Notes: generated from the sequence alone by a model not told the origin. Positions 8,651 through 18,238 are shown, counted from the first letter of the stretch. The stretch is 64,000 nucleotides of DNA from Candidatus Jordarchaeales archaeon (GCA_038889235.1 JAWAHN010000002.1:76356-140355), one strand, 5' to 3'. A program made the numbers and translations.

Positions 8651-8977
8651 TCAGTAGTCCATTTCTTTTATCTTTTTGAGAACCCGCTGTTTGACTTTCG
8701 CTTTATCTAGTGATATTTCTTCTTCAAAAACAGCTTCTTCAATTTCTTCTTTGTGTTCCTTCTTGACAGTCAATCCGCACGTCAGGTCTTTTTGCAACTG
8801 TCCCTTAGCGCATATAGCGTACTTGCATGAAGGCCCTTGACATGGGTCCTCAGCCCATTGACACCAAATGACTTTCTTGTTTCCCGATTGAATTATCTTC
8901 ATACTCTTGTTGGCACATTTGAAGAGCTTACAGAATGGCGTACATTTCTTTGCATTCGACAAATTCATTAGCCCCAA
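8651..8977 (-). CDS. small cysteine-rich protein, function unknown
   Basis: The family is not recognised. It has 108 residues with eight Cys in the first 70 (CTPFCKLFKC, then WCQWAEDPCQGPSC, CAKG and LTCGL), suggesting a zinc or Fe-S binding N-terminal module. A charged helical tail follows (EEIEEAVFEEEISLDKAKVKQR). No signal peptide or membrane segment is seen, so it is probably cytosolic. It is a single minus-strand gene between the C/D sRNA and ubiX. The ATG at 8977 is assumed; a second ATG three codons later is possible. The coding call rests on regular Cys spacing and good codon structure. Confidence 0.65.
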   Translation of the reverse strand: MGLMNLSNAKKCTPFCKLFKCANKSMKIIQSGNKKVIWCQWAEDPCQGPSCKYAICAKGQLQKDLTCGLTVKKEHKEEIEEAVFEEEISLDKAKVKQRVLKKIKEMDY

Positions 8978-9058
8978 GGAAGCCCTCTTTCACAGGAAAA
9001 TCGGAAATAAGAAAATTAAAAAAATTTACGATCGACCCCCCCCACCTAAGAGAGACGA

Positions 9059-9634
9059 TCACTCTTCGCCCCCAGCTGCTTCGCCCTCCCATCTCCTGTA
9101 CAAGTTATGCGGTATTTTTAGGGCGTCAAGTATCTTGCCAACGATAAAGTTTGCTAGGTCATCAATGGTTTTTGGCTCATGGTAGAACGCCGGCATCGCT
9201 GGAAGGATTACCGCCCCAGCCACTTTAGTCCGCAACATGTTTTCTATGTGTACGAGGCTTAGTGGGGTTTCTCGAGGAACGAGTATCAAAGGCCTTCCCT
9301 CCGCGAGGGTGCAATCAGCAGCCCGTCTTATCAGCGTGTCCGCCTGCCCAGTGGCTATTGCTGCTAGCGTCGCCATGGAACAGGGAACGATCACCATAGC
9401 GTCAACCCGATACGAGCCGCTAGCTATAGGGGCAGTTAAGTCGTTGTTTTCAAAAACCCGCGTGGCTAGTTCGTAGAATTTTTTCTCGTTAAATCCGAGC
9501 TCAAATTTGATTACCTTCTTGGCTGCCTCTGAAACTACCAGAAACACTTCATCTCCTCTCTTCTTCAACTCCTCAAGAAGCTTGTAGGCGTATATGGCTC
9601 CGCTTGCTCCTGTAACTCCAACAATAATTCTCAC
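9059..9634 (-). CDS. ubiX: flavin prenyltransferase UbiX
   Basis: UbiX makes prenylated FMN, the cofactor of UbiD-type (de)carboxylases. The 191-residue protein begins RIIVGVTGASGAIYAYKLLE, the flavodoxin-like nucleotide loop, and contains SGSYRVDAMVIVPCSMATLA plus PRETPLSLVHIENM, all hallmark UbiX blocks. The start is GTG at 9634 with a GGGGGAG ribosome-binding region upstream. It lies 20 bases downstream of moeA on the same strand and probably ends that transcript. No UbiD partner is in the window. Confidence 0.95.
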   Translation of the reverse strand: MRIIVGVTGASGAIYAYKLLEELKKRGDEVFLVVSEAAKKVIKFELGFNEKKFYELATRVFENNDLTAPIASGSYRVDAMVIVPCSMATLAAIATGQADTLIRRAADCTLAEGRPLILVPRETPLSLVHIENMLRTKVAGAVILPAMPAFYHEPKTIDDLANFIVGKILDALKIPHNLYRRWEGEAAGGEE

Positions 9635-9653
9635 GTGAACTCCCCCGCAACTT

Positions 9654-10898
9654 TTAGGGCTCCCAAGTCTGTCTGAACAACTTTACAGTGACTTCTTCTC
9701 CCTTATCTATGAAACTTCTGCTCGCCCTTATCTCTAAGTAACCGTGCGTCGAAGACAAAGTGGTTATAGCCTCCGACCCGGTTGGCACAGGGTAAACCCT
9801 TAACTCGCCGCACTCTAATACAACTTTCACAGGCTTGAACTCAAGCTTCCCCTCTTCAGAAAAAATTCTAACGCCTGCCTTCGCCTTAACAACGACTTCT
9901 TTGCGCGGAGGCAGGCGAGACCACTTCCTAATGTACGGGTCAACTATGACGTAGTATGTTAGAAGGGCTGAGGTGGGGTAGCCGGGAAGCATAAAAATGG
10001 GCTTACCCTTACAAGCTGCTACGAGTGTGGGTTTTCCCGGCTTGATAGCCAGACCATGAATTATGAAGTCAAGGTCCTCTAATTCCATTAAGGCGGACGG
10101 AACAGTATCACCAGGTCCTTTTGACGTCCCACCTGAAAAAACAACAACATCGCACGCCGCCAGTGCTTCTTTTAAAGCTTTTAAAAGAACGTCTTTGTCA
10201 TCCCTCAAAATACCCATGTAGACAGGCTCTCCACCAGAATCCTTAACAGCATTAACCAGCGTGACCGAATTAACATCATATATCTTTCCTACCCTCAGCT
10301 CCCCTCCTGGAGCAACTAGTTCGTCCCCCGTGCTTGCAACAGCGACTTTCAGCCTCCCGTAAACCCGTACCTTGCTAACCCCAGTAGCAGCTATCGCACC
10401 GGCATCCTGCGGAGCTAGAACTCTCCCTCTCTCAACTATAAGCGTCCCCTTCTTTATGTCTCCTCCCTCCTCCACAACGTTCTCCCCAGGTGTCACAGCC
10501 CTGTAAACCTCAACGTCCCCTCCTCTTTCAACAGTGTATTCTACCATGACGACGGCATCCGCCCCTTCGGGCATCAAGGCTCCGGTAGCAACCTTCACGC
10601 ACTCCCCGCTGCTAACTCGAGGAGCCTGCTCGTCTCCAGCCTTAACCTCGCCTACAAGCTTCAATGTTACAGGCTTCTCTTCTCCAGCGCTAAAAGTGTC
10701 CTTCGCCACAACAGCGTATCCATCCCTAGCCGCCCTCCTAAAGTGGGGTACGTTGATTGGAGCTCTAAAGTCCTCGGCTAAAACCCTCCCCACAGCCTCC
10801 CAGACACTGACCTCTATGACAGGAGGAGCAACCTTTAGCTCGTCGAGTTTCGAGAAGACTTCCTCAAGCGTAGCTAGAGAATAAAACAGTTTCCTCAT
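9654..10898 (-). CDS. moeA: molybdopterin molybdenumtransferase MoeA (copy 1)
   Basis: MoeA inserts molybdate (or tungstate in some archaea) into adenylated molybdopterin. The 414 residues contain the N-terminal FRRAARDGYAVVAKDTF block, SSGECVKVATGALMPEGADAVV, and the MPT-binding SGGTSKGPGD motif, which differs slightly from the common SGGVSVGxxD. C-terminal LPGYPTSALLTYYV is also typical. It is 12 bases downstream of a second moeA, forming moaC-moaB-moeA-moeA-ubiX on the minus strand. Two copies are common in archaea; the divergence in the GGTS loop may mark metal or substrate specialisation, which is inference. Confidence 0.93.
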   Translation of the reverse strand: MRKLFYSLATLEEVFSKLDELKVAPPVIEVSVWEAVGRVLAEDFRAPINVPHFRRAARDGYAVVAKDTFSAGEEKPVTLKLVGEVKAGDEQAPRVSSGECVKVATGALMPEGADAVVMVEYTVERGGDVEVYRAVTPGENVVEEGGDIKKGTLIVERGRVLAPQDAGAIAATGVSKVRVYGRLKVAVASTGDELVAPGGELRVGKIYDVNSVTLVNAVKDSGGEPVYMGILRDDKDVLLKALKEALAACDVVVFSGGTSKGPGDTVPSALMELEDLDFIIHGLAIKPGKPTLVAACKGKPIFMLPGYPTSALLTYYVIVDPYIRKWSRLPPRKEVVVKAKAGVRIFSEEGKLEFKPVKVVLECGELRVYPVPTGSEAITTLSSTHGYLEIRASRSFIDKGEEVTVKLFRQTWEP

Positions 10899-10910
10899 CT
10901 CTTAACCCTC

Positions 10911-12161
10911 CTAGAAAACGTGAGGGAACAGTTTAACCCTCACCTTCTCTCCCTCCTCTAACCCTTCAACGTCCTCGGGGATTTCGACCACACCGTCCGC
11001 CCTAGTCATGCTGCTCAGTACTCCTGAACCAGCAGTTCTCAACGGGACAGCCACAATCCCCCCCTCTCCCTCCTCAAGTTTAACTCTAAGAAAGTCCCGT
11101 CTACCAATAGTTGAGGGTACACGTCTGGCTAGGACAGCGTCGACGACAGGTCTTGGGTCAAGCACTCTTGCACCAAGCATTTTCCTAATTAGGGGGACCA
11201 CTACACTCTCGAAAGCCACCATGGCAGCTACTGGGAATCCTGGAAGGCAGACAACTGGTTTATCTCCCACGAGGAACACCGCGGTTGGTCCTCCCGGCCT
11301 TATAGTTAACCCGTGCGCTACGATTTTTCCCCCAATTTCCGCGACAACTTCAGGGACGTAGTCGTACTTTCCTACAGATGTCCCACCCGAAATCACCGTT
11401 ATGTCGTAGCTTAATGCCTTAGTTACGACGGCTTTTATTGCTTCCCGCTCGTCTGGCACAATTCCAAGATACACGGGTTCACCGCCGTAGATTTTAGTCA
11501 TAGCCGCTAACATGTGCTCATTTGACGCCACAACTTGCCCAACATCTGGCTCCTTGTCCGCATCGACGAGCTCGCTTCCCGTTGAGGCTATGGCGACCCT
11601 TGGCCTTGACGCAACGCTTACCTCTAAAACACCGCATTGAAGTAGTAAACCTATCTCCTGAGGGCGTATAGCACTGCCGTCTGCAACCACGACGTCCCCA
11701 GCTTTTACATCCTCACCTCTACGTGATACGTTTTGAAAAGGAGCTACAGGCTTGTAAACTTTAACATAGCCATCATCCAACGACGCGTATTCAAGCATTA
11801 CGACAGCGTTTGCTCCTCGAGGCATAGGGGCCCCCGTGGATATTTGAGCGGCTTCCCCTCGCCTAACCTCAATATCCGTTCTTCTTCCAACAACACACTC
11901 GCCAACCAGTCTTAGCCTTGCCGGATTTTCCTGGCTGCACTTGAATGTATCTTCAGCGACCACAGCGTACCCGTCCATCGCCGCCCTGTCAAAGTGTGGC
12001 ACGTCGCGCTTAGCTCTTATATCGCCATAAGCAATTCGACCTAAAGCCGAAGTAGTCGGAATTTTTTCCGGACGAGTTCTTGGAAGAACTGGAAGGACGC
12101 TTTCTAAAACTTCCTTCAAAGACTTCCTCTCATAAAACCCCTTCATTCTCACGTCCGACAC
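10911..12161 (-). CDS. moeA: molybdopterin molybdenumtransferase MoeA (copy 2)
   Basis: A second MoeA paralogue of 416 residues, with FDRAAMDGYAVVAEDTF, AAQISTGAPMPRGANAVVML, the SGGTSVGKYDYVPEV loop closer to the consensus, and PGFPVAAMVAFESVV. It is read from a GTG at 12161 placed a few bases after AAGGAGGG, so the overlap of 32 nt with moaB is probably real; an ATG at 12146 is the alternative. It belongs to the molybdenum/tungsten cofactor operon. The paralogues resemble each other along their length but are clearly diverged, so this is not a recent duplication. Confidence 0.93.
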   Translation of the reverse strand: MSDVRMKGFYERKSLKEVLESVLPVLPRTRPEKIPTTSALGRIAYGDIRAKRDVPHFDRAAMDGYAVVAEDTFKCSQENPARLRLVGECVVGRRTDIEVRRGEAAQISTGAPMPRGANAVVMLEYASLDDGYVKVYKPVAPFQNVSRRGEDVKAGDVVVADGSAIRPQEIGLLLQCGVLEVSVASRPRVAIASTGSELVDADKEPDVGQVVASNEHMLAAMTKIYGGEPVYLGIVPDEREAIKAVVTKALSYDITVISGGTSVGKYDYVPEVVAEIGGKIVAHGLTIRPGGPTAVFLVGDKPVVCLPGFPVAAMVAFESVVVPLIRKMLGARVLDPRPVVDAVLARRVPSTIGRRDFLRVKLEEGEGGIVAVPLRTAGSGVLSSMTRADGVVEIPEDVEGLEEGEKVRVKLFPHVF

Positions 12162-12702
12162 TCTGTCCCCCTCCTTCCTTTAAGTGAAAGACTATGTGCC
12201 CTATCTCTGGTAGGATGAGCCTGGTCAGAGCAACATAGACCGCGTGGGGGGAGCCTGGAAGACAGAAAACCGGTATTCCCCTATATATCCCAGCTTCAGC
12301 TCGTGTGAGCATCGCGGCGGAGCCTATCTCCTTGTAACTCTCCAACCTTAGAAGCTCTCCGAATCCTGGGATCTTCTTTTCAAAAACTTGGACAAGTGCC
12401 TCCAGTGTTACGTCCCTTCTCGAAAGACCGGTGCCACCAGAAGTTACAATAACGTCCGCTCCGCTTTCCGCGGCTCTTCTGACCGCATCTAGTATTTTTT
12501 CGGCCTCGTCGGGGACAACCTCCCTGAAAAAGAGCTTGTGCCCTTCCTTCTCAACAAGCTCCTTAAACAAGGGAGTGGTCTCGTCACTACTACTCTTTCC
12601 TTCCCTTTCCTCCCTATACCGCGTGTCGCTCACCACTATGAGAGCGAAGCGTAACGAAACCCTTCCCTTTCTGTGTTTGTGATGAGTTGGTTCAACCTTC
12701 AT
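12130..12702 (-). CDS. moaB: molybdopterin adenylyltransferase MoaB
   Basis: MoaB (MogA-like) adenylates molybdopterin before metal insertion. The 190-residue protein holds RFALIVVSDTRY, the SGGTGLSRRD substrate loop and FCLPGSPHAVYVALTRLILPE, all diagnostic. The N-terminus carries a short His/Lys-rich lead (THHKHRKG). The ATG at 12702 is preceded by GGAGGAAA and lies inside the end of moaC, an 11-nt overlap indicating coupling. Its 3' end overlaps moeA. Confidence 0.95.
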   Translation of the reverse strand: MKVEPTHHKHRKGRVSLRFALIVVSDTRYREEREGKSSSDETTPLFKELVEKEGHKLFFREVVPDEAEKILDAVRRAAESGADVIVTSGGTGLSRRDVTLEALVQVFEKKIPGFGELLRLESYKEIGSAAMLTRAEAGIYRGIPVFCLPGSPHAVYVALTRLILPEIGHIVFHLKEGGGQSVGRENEGVL

Positions 12703-13138
12703 TTTCCTCCTCCTTGACTTTGCTGACCACCCTAATTTCCTCTATCACAGTTTCAGGGTACTGTCCACGTTCGTCCTTTTCATATTGCTTACACATGTCC
12801 CAAATTGTGAGCAGAGCTATGGAAACAGCTGTTAAAGCCTCCATCTCGACACCTGTCTTCCCAACGGACCTAACTACGGCCCTAACCTCGACGAAGAAAT
12901 CGCCCACCTCTACATTCACGTCCACGCTGGTTATAGAGATATTATGGCAGAGAGGTATAAGCTCCGGCGTCTTCTTGGCCGCTAGGATACCAGCTAGCTG
13001 AGCTACAGTCACAACATCTCCCTTCTCTATCTTTCCCTCCAGTATCCTCCTGATGGTGTCAGGTTTAAGCCTTATCCTTCCTCTCGCTTCAGCCAATCTC
13101 AAGACGTCCTGCTTTTTTCCTACATCTACCATTTTCAA
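12692..13138 (-). CDS. moaC: cyclic pyranopterin monophosphate synthase MoaC
   Basis: MoaC acts after MoaA to form cyclic pyranopterin monophosphate from the 3',8-cyclo-GTP intermediate. The 148 residues show ELIPLCHNISITSVDV and VGKTGVEMEALTAVSIALLTI, which carry the active-site His and Lys. It is the first gene of the minus-strand cofactor operon; a divergent AT-rich promoter region (13140-13225) separates it from mobB. MoaA and MoaE are not in the window. Confidence 0.95.
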   Translation of the reverse strand: MKMVDVGKKQDVLRLAEARGRIRLKPDTIRRILEGKIEKGDVVTVAQLAGILAAKKTPELIPLCHNISITSVDVNVEVGDFFVEVRAVVRSVGKTGVEMEALTAVSIALLTIWDMCKQYEKDERGQYPETVIEEIRVVSKVKEEENEG

Positions 13139-13225
13139 GAATCAACACCTCAGCTGAATGGAGAAACGGCAAGTTACATTTAAACTTAATTTCAAGCCAT
13201 CTATAAAGCAGAGCAGCTAAAGCCG

Positions 13226-14023
13226 GTGAGCTTCTTGTTTGTCTTCCAATTTGTAAGCCTGAGCAGCCACGCGGGAAAGACCGCTGTAATAGTGCAGCTG
13301 ATAAGGCTTTTCAAGGATAAAGGTTTGAGGGTCGGTGTTATCAAACACAGCCACAGCTACGACCTTGCCTTCGACTTGAAGAGCGCTGAGGATGCCAAAG
13401 ACACCGTGAGGTTCGTTGAGGCTGGCTCAGATGTAACCGTGGCGGTAACCGACAACGTAATGGTGGCGATCACGCATTCCGCAGGCCTTGAAAGAGCACT
13501 TGACACCATCCTAGGATTTGCAGACGTGGTTTTCGTGGAGGGGTTTAGGGGGGAAGAGCGTTACCCCCGGGTGGTTGTAGCGAAAGAGCTTGGCGACGTA
13601 GCCCCCCTCCTAACCAAGAACACCATAGCCATTACTGGAGGAGTAACAGTGTCACGTTACAGGGAGCTCGCAGCTCTATACCCCTCCATAGCAATAGCTA
13701 GAAGTGCTGAGGAGCTAGCTAGCGTGCTCCACTCTTATATCGTTGAGAAATTTGCAAAAATAGTTGGAGGGAAGAATTGTGGAGTTTGCGGCTACCGTAG
13801 CTGCGAGGAACTAGTAAGAGAACTAAAGCTCGGAAAAGCTAAACTGTCGGCGTGCCCTTGGGCATTTCCTAGAGTATCCGTACATTTGGACGGTAAGCCT
13901 TTACCGTTAAACCCGTTTGTTCAATCTATTATAGAGAAAACCGTAAGAGGGATGTTAAGCGCCCTTAAGGGGGTCGGGAAGCCGAGCAAAATAGAGATTT
14001 TCATAAGTTCTCCCCCCGAGTGA
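13226..14023 (+). CDS. mobB: MobB-like P-loop protein with C-terminal Fe-S domain
   Basis: The N-terminal 170 residues resemble MobB, a GTP-binding helper of molybdenum cofactor nucleotide attachment: GKTAVIVQLIRLFKDKGLRV, GVIKHSHSY and VVFVEGFRGEERYPRVVV. The C-terminus has C-x2-C-x4-C with a later CP (KNCGVCGYRSCEELVRELKL, then SACPW), like the 4Fe-4S domain PF04060. The Walker A region reads VSLSSHAGKT and lacks the usual first glycine, so nucleotide binding may be altered or the N-terminus misread. A TATA-like CTATAAAG at 13201-13208 is very close to the GTG start, leaving the 5' end uncertain. It overlaps truA by 4 nt. Confidence 0.8.
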   Translation: MSFLFVFQFVSLSSHAGKTAVIVQLIRLFKDKGLRVGVIKHSHSYDLAFDLKSAEDAKDTVRFVEAGSDVTVAVTDNVMVAITHSAGLERALDTILGFADVVFVEGFRGEERYPRVVVAKELGDVAPLLTKNTIAITGGVTVSRYRELAALYPSIAIARSAEELASVLHSYIVEKFAKIVGGKNCGVCGYRSCEELVRELKLGKAKLSACPWAFPRVSVHLDGKPLPLNPFVQSIIEKTVRGMLSALKGVGKPSKIEIFISSPPE

Positions 14024-14928
14024 AGACCACCCGCTTTTTCCATAGACGCTGTGTACGTTTTTCCAGGGGGCTTCCCGTTAAAGTTTCGGGGTGTCGTCCT
14101 TTGCGTTACGCTGTTAAGCTTGCTTACATAGGAACTAATTATTTTGGTTTTCAGCGTCAACCATCAAAAGTTACAGTTGAAAGCGTCCTTCTTGATGCCA
14201 TGTGCAAAGCCGGCTTATTTACTAACCCCAAGGAAGCCAGATATTGCTCTGCTGGGCGAACAGACAGAGGGGTTCACGCTTTGAGCCAAGTAGTGGCGTT
14301 CAACTCAGAGGAGGATCTTTCTTTACAAAGAATCAACGCGTTTCTTCCTGTGGACGTGCGCTGCTGGGCTTACGCCATGGTTCCTGAAAACTTTAACCCT
14401 CGAAGAGACGCCATACTGAGAACATACAGGTACTATGCTGCCTGGAGGGGGGAAGATCTGGGGCTCATGAGGGAAGCAGCCTCACTGCTAGTTGGAACAC
14501 ATAACTTCAAAAACTTCTGTAAGTGCCGTAAAGGCGAGTCAACTGTTAGGACGTTGAGCAGCGTCAACGTGGAGTTACGAGAAGGCGTCCTGTGCTTCAC
14601 TTTCTCAGCTAAAAGCTTCCTCTGGGGTATGGTTAGACGAATGGTTTCGGTCTTGCTCATGGTGGGCTCAGGGTTGAAGGACGTCGACTTCGTCGCTTCC
14701 CTACTTAACCCCGAATTTAAGCCGAGGGAGGGGGTTAAACCGGCAAACCCGGATGGGCTAATACTCTACGATATAAAATACCCGTTCGAGTTCACTGTCT
14801 GCGAGAAAAGCCGGATCTCCTTCATAAAATACCTAAGAGAAAGATTTTACACCACGATAACGCTTTCATCGGTCTACCGTGCGTTGATTGAGGGTGTTTC
14901 GCCCACTAGCCAGTCATGGCTCTCTTAA
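14020..14928 (+). CDS. truA: tRNA pseudouridine synthase TruA
   Basis: TruA modifies U38-U40 of tRNAs. The protein contains LAYIGTNYFGFQRQP, the catalytic CSAGRTDRGVHALSQVVAF with its essential Asp, and FLWGMVRRMVSVLL near residue 205, all family signatures. The ATG at 14020 overlaps the mobB stop by 4 nt; the first 30 residues are poorly conserved, so an internal start is possible. The 3' end runs 23 nt into the convergent rfcL gene. Coupling to a cofactor gene has no obvious functional meaning. Confidence 0.93.
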   Translation: MKTTRFFHRRCVRFSRGLPVKVSGCRPLRYAVKLAYIGTNYFGFQRQPSKVTVESVLLDAMCKAGLFTNPKEARYCSAGRTDRGVHALSQVVAFNSEEDLSLQRINAFLPVDVRCWAYAMVPENFNPRRDAILRTYRYYAAWRGEDLGLMREAASLLVGTHNFKNFCKCRKGESTVRTLSSVNVELREGVLCFTFSAKSFLWGMVRRMVSVLLMVGSGLKDVDFVASLLNPEFKPREGVKPANPDGLILYDIKYPFEFTVCEKSRISFIKYLRERFYTTITLSSVYRALIEGVSPTSQSWLS

Positions 14929-16174
14929 TTTTTTCGACAACTTCCCTTGAAACAATCCCCTCGAGCGCCTCGGGCTCTATACCCAGCCACTTGATTAGTC
15001 TTGCCCCTTTTTCTGGGTCTGACTCCAGGATGACCTTGAGGTAAGGTATGTACGATAGGATGGCTTCATTGGTCGAAATATGGCACTTCTTGCCTATTTT
15101 GCTCGCCAAATCTTCTAGCGCCCTCCTCTTGGTTTTAGCGGCGCTTAGCCCTTTAACCCAGCTTGGGAACTGGTACTTCGGCGCCCCCACCTTGCTTCCC
15201 TCCCTTGAAAGTGACACTCCAGCAGACATTAAAGTGAGCGCGTAGGACAACAAACCCCAATGTTGCCTATTCCTAATTCTGCCAAGGAACACGTCTGCCT
15301 TAGAAAGTGCGTCATATGCGTTTGCAAGCTCCCTCGGGGTCTGCATGTGTTGCCATGCGTTTTCGCATATCCACTGGATGAGCAGTTCATGGTCTACATC
15401 TGCCATTGACGCTGCCACACTAATTGCCTTCGCGCTTTTTCCGTAAAAAATGGCTTTAAGCGTGTCAAACACGCTTTTCTCTTGGTCTCTGGGGGAAAGT
15501 ATCTCCACGTCCTCTACACTTATCCTACGCTTCCCCTCAGCCACCGCCTGAAGGTCGTTGATGGCAGCCCTTAAGTCCCCCTTTGCGTTCTCGGCTATCT
15601 TTCTAAGTGCCACAGGGTCGGCTTCTATACCTTCTTTTTCACATATTCTGGCTAAGACGCTTGTTATCACGTTTGATCTAATCCTGTCATATTTCACAAG
15701 CTCGCAATATTCCCTTATCGGGGCGAGTTTAGGATCCCACGCGTCGTTGGCAATGAGAATGACCGGGTAAATTGTCTTTTTCAAGATCTCTAGTATTCCA
15801 CTTATTCCCCCTTTATCCTCGCTTCCACTTATCCCATCAACCTCATCTATCAGTATGATCCTTCTCTCCTTACTGACCAGGGATGAGAAAGAAGAAGCCA
15901 CCCCAACAGTCCTCTGGATGTCCTCCAAAGTTCTCTTGTCGCTTGCGTTAACCTCTATCAAGTCGTAGCCCAGCTCATTGGCGGCAGCGTAGACCGAGGC
16001 GGTTTTTCCAACGCCAGCTGGTCCCCATAGTAGGAGCGCTCTGGGGGTCTGATCAGCCCTCCAGTTTGCAATGAACTGAGCAACTCTTTCAGCTGCCCTT
16101 CTATTTTCAACTATCTCGCTCACTTTTTTCGGAGCATACTTCTCTACCCACAGCACCCTGGACACACTTTTCAC
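14906..16174 (-). CDS. rfcL: replication factor C large subunit
   Basis: RfcL and RfcS form the clamp loader that opens PCNA. The 422-residue protein begins [18 protein letters not shown] and has Walker A ([12 protein letters not shown]), Walker B ([11 protein letters not shown]) and the RFC box region. Residues 330-422 are a helical C-terminal domain. I do not see a clear PCNA-interacting motif at the extreme C-terminus (ends KIKRAMTG), which many archaeal RfcL proteins have. It overlaps rfcS by 4 nt (start 16174, rfcS stop at 16171), so the two are coupled. Confidence 0.96.
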   Translation of the reverse strand: MKSVSRVLWVEKYAPKKVSEIVENRRAAERVAQFIANWRADQTPRALLLWGPAGVGKTASVYAAANELGYDLIEVNASDKRTLEDIQRTVGVASSFSSLVSKERRIILIDEVDGISGSEDKGGISGILEILKKTIYPVILIANDAWDPKLAPIREYCELVKYDRIRSNVITSVLARICEKEGIEADPVALRKIAENAKGDLRAAINDLQAVAEGKRRISVEDVEILSPRDQEKSVFDTLKAIFYGKSAKAISVAASMADVDHELLIQWICENAWQHMQTPRELANAYDALSKADVFLGRIRNRQHWGLLSYALTLMSAGVSLSREGSKVGAPKYQFPSWVKGLSAAKTKRRALEDLASKIGKKCHISTNEAILSYIPYLKVILESDPEKGARLIKWLGIEPEALEGIVSREVVEKIKRAMTG

Positions 16175-17145
16175 CCGCTAATCTGCGATCCTACGTATGC
16201 AAACTTCGCGAGAAGCGCACTAAGCTGTATCTCTTCGTCCGCCCCTTCGCTCATTCTAAAATCTATTTCTCCGACGGTATCTGCCAACTGAGCTTTCCAC
16301 TTCTCGGGTATGTCTAAGTTGAAGATTTCTCTGTGTATCTGTCTTACAATGTCTATGCCGGAAAGCCCATAGTTTATCAGTAGTTCGTGAAGCATCTTCC
16401 TCGCTCTGACGAAGTCTCCTTTAAGCGCTAACCCGAGCATTTCACGCACTTCTTCAGGCCTTGCTTTCCCGGTAACCATGAACACGGAATCAGCAGTGAC
16501 TGGACCACCTACCGCTGCAGCCGCCTGAAGCGTGTTAATAGCCCTCCTCAGATCTCCTTCGCATAGGTAGAGGATGGCCTCGAGCCCGCTCTCCTCTAGT
16601 TCAACCTTCTCCATTTCCGCTATGTAGAGTAAACGTTTTGCTATGTCCTCTCTCTTTAAGGGCGAAAACCTGAAGAGCGCACATCTAGACTGAATGGGTT
16701 CTATTATTTTGCTCGAGTAGTTTACCACAAGTATGAACCTACATGTCCTAGTGAACCTCTCCATTGTCCTCCGCAGAGCTTGTTGTGCTTCTTGAGTGAG
16801 CGCGTCAGCTTCATCCAGCACTAGTATTTTGAATGGTACGTCTCCAAGCGGCATTGTTCTGGCGAAGTCCTTAACGATGCCCCTGATTACGTCAATGCCT
16901 CTAGCGTCACTGGCGTTAAGCTCCAAGAAGTTTCCTTGGAAGTGTTCTCCAAAAAGGTCGTGGGCTAAGCAGAGAGCCGCCGTAGTCTTACCAGTCCCAG
17001 GCGGCCCGGAGAAGAGACAGTGCGGCATATCCTTCTTTTCGACGAACATCTTTAATCTTGAGACGATCTCAGCCTGGTTCACCATGTCATTAAGAGTGCG
17101 AGGACGATACTTTTCAGTCCACATGATTGCCTCTTCACTCGCCAA
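16171..17145 (-). CDS. rfcS: replication factor C small subunit
   Basis: The small clamp-loader subunit: [18 protein letters not shown], Walker A ([20 protein letters not shown]), Walker B ([12 protein letters not shown]), the SRC arginine finger ([13 protein letters not shown]) and a helical C-terminal collar. I start it at the TTG at 17145 because GGAGGTG sits six bases upstream; a TTG at 17160 would overlap that site. It is the first gene of the rfcS-rfcL pair. Length of about 324 is normal. Confidence 0.96.
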   Translation of the reverse strand: MASEEAIMWTEKYRPRTLNDMVNQAEIVSRLKMFVEKKDMPHCLFSGPPGTGKTTAALCLAHDLFGEHFQGNFLELNASDARGIDVIRGIVKDFARTMPLGDVPFKILVLDEADALTQEAQQALRRTMERFTRTCRFILVVNYSSKIIEPIQSRCALFRFSPLKREDIAKRLLYIAEMEKVELEESGLEAILYLCEGDLRRAINTLQAAAAVGGPVTADSVFMVTGKARPEEVREMLGLALKGDFVRARKMLHELLINYGLSGIDIVRQIHREIFNLDIPEKWKAQLADTVGEIDFRMSEGADEEIQLSALLAKFAYVGSQISG

Positions 17146-17225
17146 CCCCCACACCTCCAAGATAGCATCAGCACAAGCACCAGTTACTGATTAATAATGG
17201 TGAATAATTAAAGAAAAAATGTTTC

Positions 17226-18143
17226 TCATGCGAAAAAGCCGTCAATTCTCGTTTTGTCCCTGTAAGCCGCAACACTTTCACCACTCTTGAGGAAGTTAAG
17301 TATTCTTGCAGCTTCGTCAAGCCTTCCCTCAATCCCTCTCCCGGACCTCGACTCACAGAACAAGACTACTTTCCCAAGGTAGTTTTGCTCCCGCAAAACT
17401 GAGAGAAAGAACATCCAGGGAACCCCACCCTCCTCCAGTGAAACGTGCCTCCTCTCACCTCTTCTAGTGGCTATCACCCCTGAGAGGTGAACCGGTATCC
17501 TACATCCTTTCACTTTTACGTTATCGTCTAAAAGCTCCAACCTTTTTAAAATCCCCTCCCTCGTCGTCAAAAGCCCTCCGAGGGCATAGTCGTGAGCGAT
17601 ATCCCAGCATATAAGGCACCCAACCTCACCCGCCACTCTTACAATGACCTCAAAACCTGCAAAGTTCCCCTTCTTACCTGCAACCTCGGGAGCAGGCATC
17701 ACTGTATACCCGTGCTCCTCCCTAACCTTCATAATTTCCTTCAAGAACTCTTTTACATGTTCTTCGGCGTTCTTAACCGCTGGCCCACAATGGAAAGTTA
17801 AATGATTTGCTAGAAGCGCGTCGCCAAGCTTGAAATTAATAGTAAAATGTGCCTTAGCCAGCTTTCTCCTCTTCGGACTAGGCGACGAAACAACAAGTGT
17901 GTAAGGCGCATGCAGCCCTACCATCACTCCCCCAAGAAGCGCCTTAGCATCCTTGGCTTGCATCACAGAGGGATAAATAAGCCCCTGACCTCCAGGCTTA
18001 ACGAATAACTTACACCGCGAAAAGGAGAGCTCAATTGAACTCAACCCCCTACTCCTCAACTCTCCCGCAATTTTTCCAATCTCCTCTATCTCGGTAAACC
18101 TTGTAAAAGGGAAACCGGCGAAACCGACAAGAACCTCTGACAT
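17226..18143 (-). CDS. endonuclease IV-like TIM-barrel (AP endonuclease family)
   Basis: Xylose-isomerase-like TIM barrel resembling endonuclease IV, which cuts DNA 5' of abasic sites. Metal-ligand positions are visible in order: GLHAPYTL, LTFHCGPA, APEVAGKKG, CWDIAHDYALGG, VHLSG, RRHVSLEEGG and LFCES. Their conservation argues for an active tri-metal site. The ATG at 18143 has GGAGGAG six bases upstream; a GTG at 18158 is the alternative. It is the only gene between the clamp loader and the SRP RNA. A sugar isomerase-type relative cannot be fully excluded. Confidence 0.82.
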   Translation of the reverse strand: MSEVLVGFAGFPFTRFTEIEEIGKIAGELRSRGLSSIELSFSRCKLFVKPGGQGLIYPSVMQAKDAKALLGGVMVGLHAPYTLVVSSPSPKRRKLAKAHFTINFKLGDALLANHLTFHCGPAVKNAEEHVKEFLKEIMKVREEHGYTVMPAPEVAGKKGNFAGFEVIVRVAGEVGCLICWDIAHDYALGGLLTTREGILKRLELLDDNVKVKGCRIPVHLSGVIATRRGERRHVSLEEGGVPWMFFLSVLREQNYLGKVVLFCESRSGRGIEGRLDEAARILNFLKSGESVAAYRDKTRIDGFFA

Positions 18144-18222
18144 CCAAGACTCCTCCACACATAAACAGTCACACTACAAATAAAAATCAGTTGATAACAC
18201 GCCAAAGCAAGCAAAGAAACCC

Positions 18223-18229
18223 TTTTTAA
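18223..18229 (+). promoter_or_regulatory. TATA-like box of the SRP RNA gene
   Basis: TTTTTAA lies 24-30 bases before the inferred 5' end of the 7S RNA at 18253, the distance expected for an archaeal TATA element. The purine-rich GCAAAGAAAC just upstream could serve as the TFB-recognition element. No other start signal is near. Confidence 0.5.
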
Positions 18230-18238
18230 CTCCTTTTG

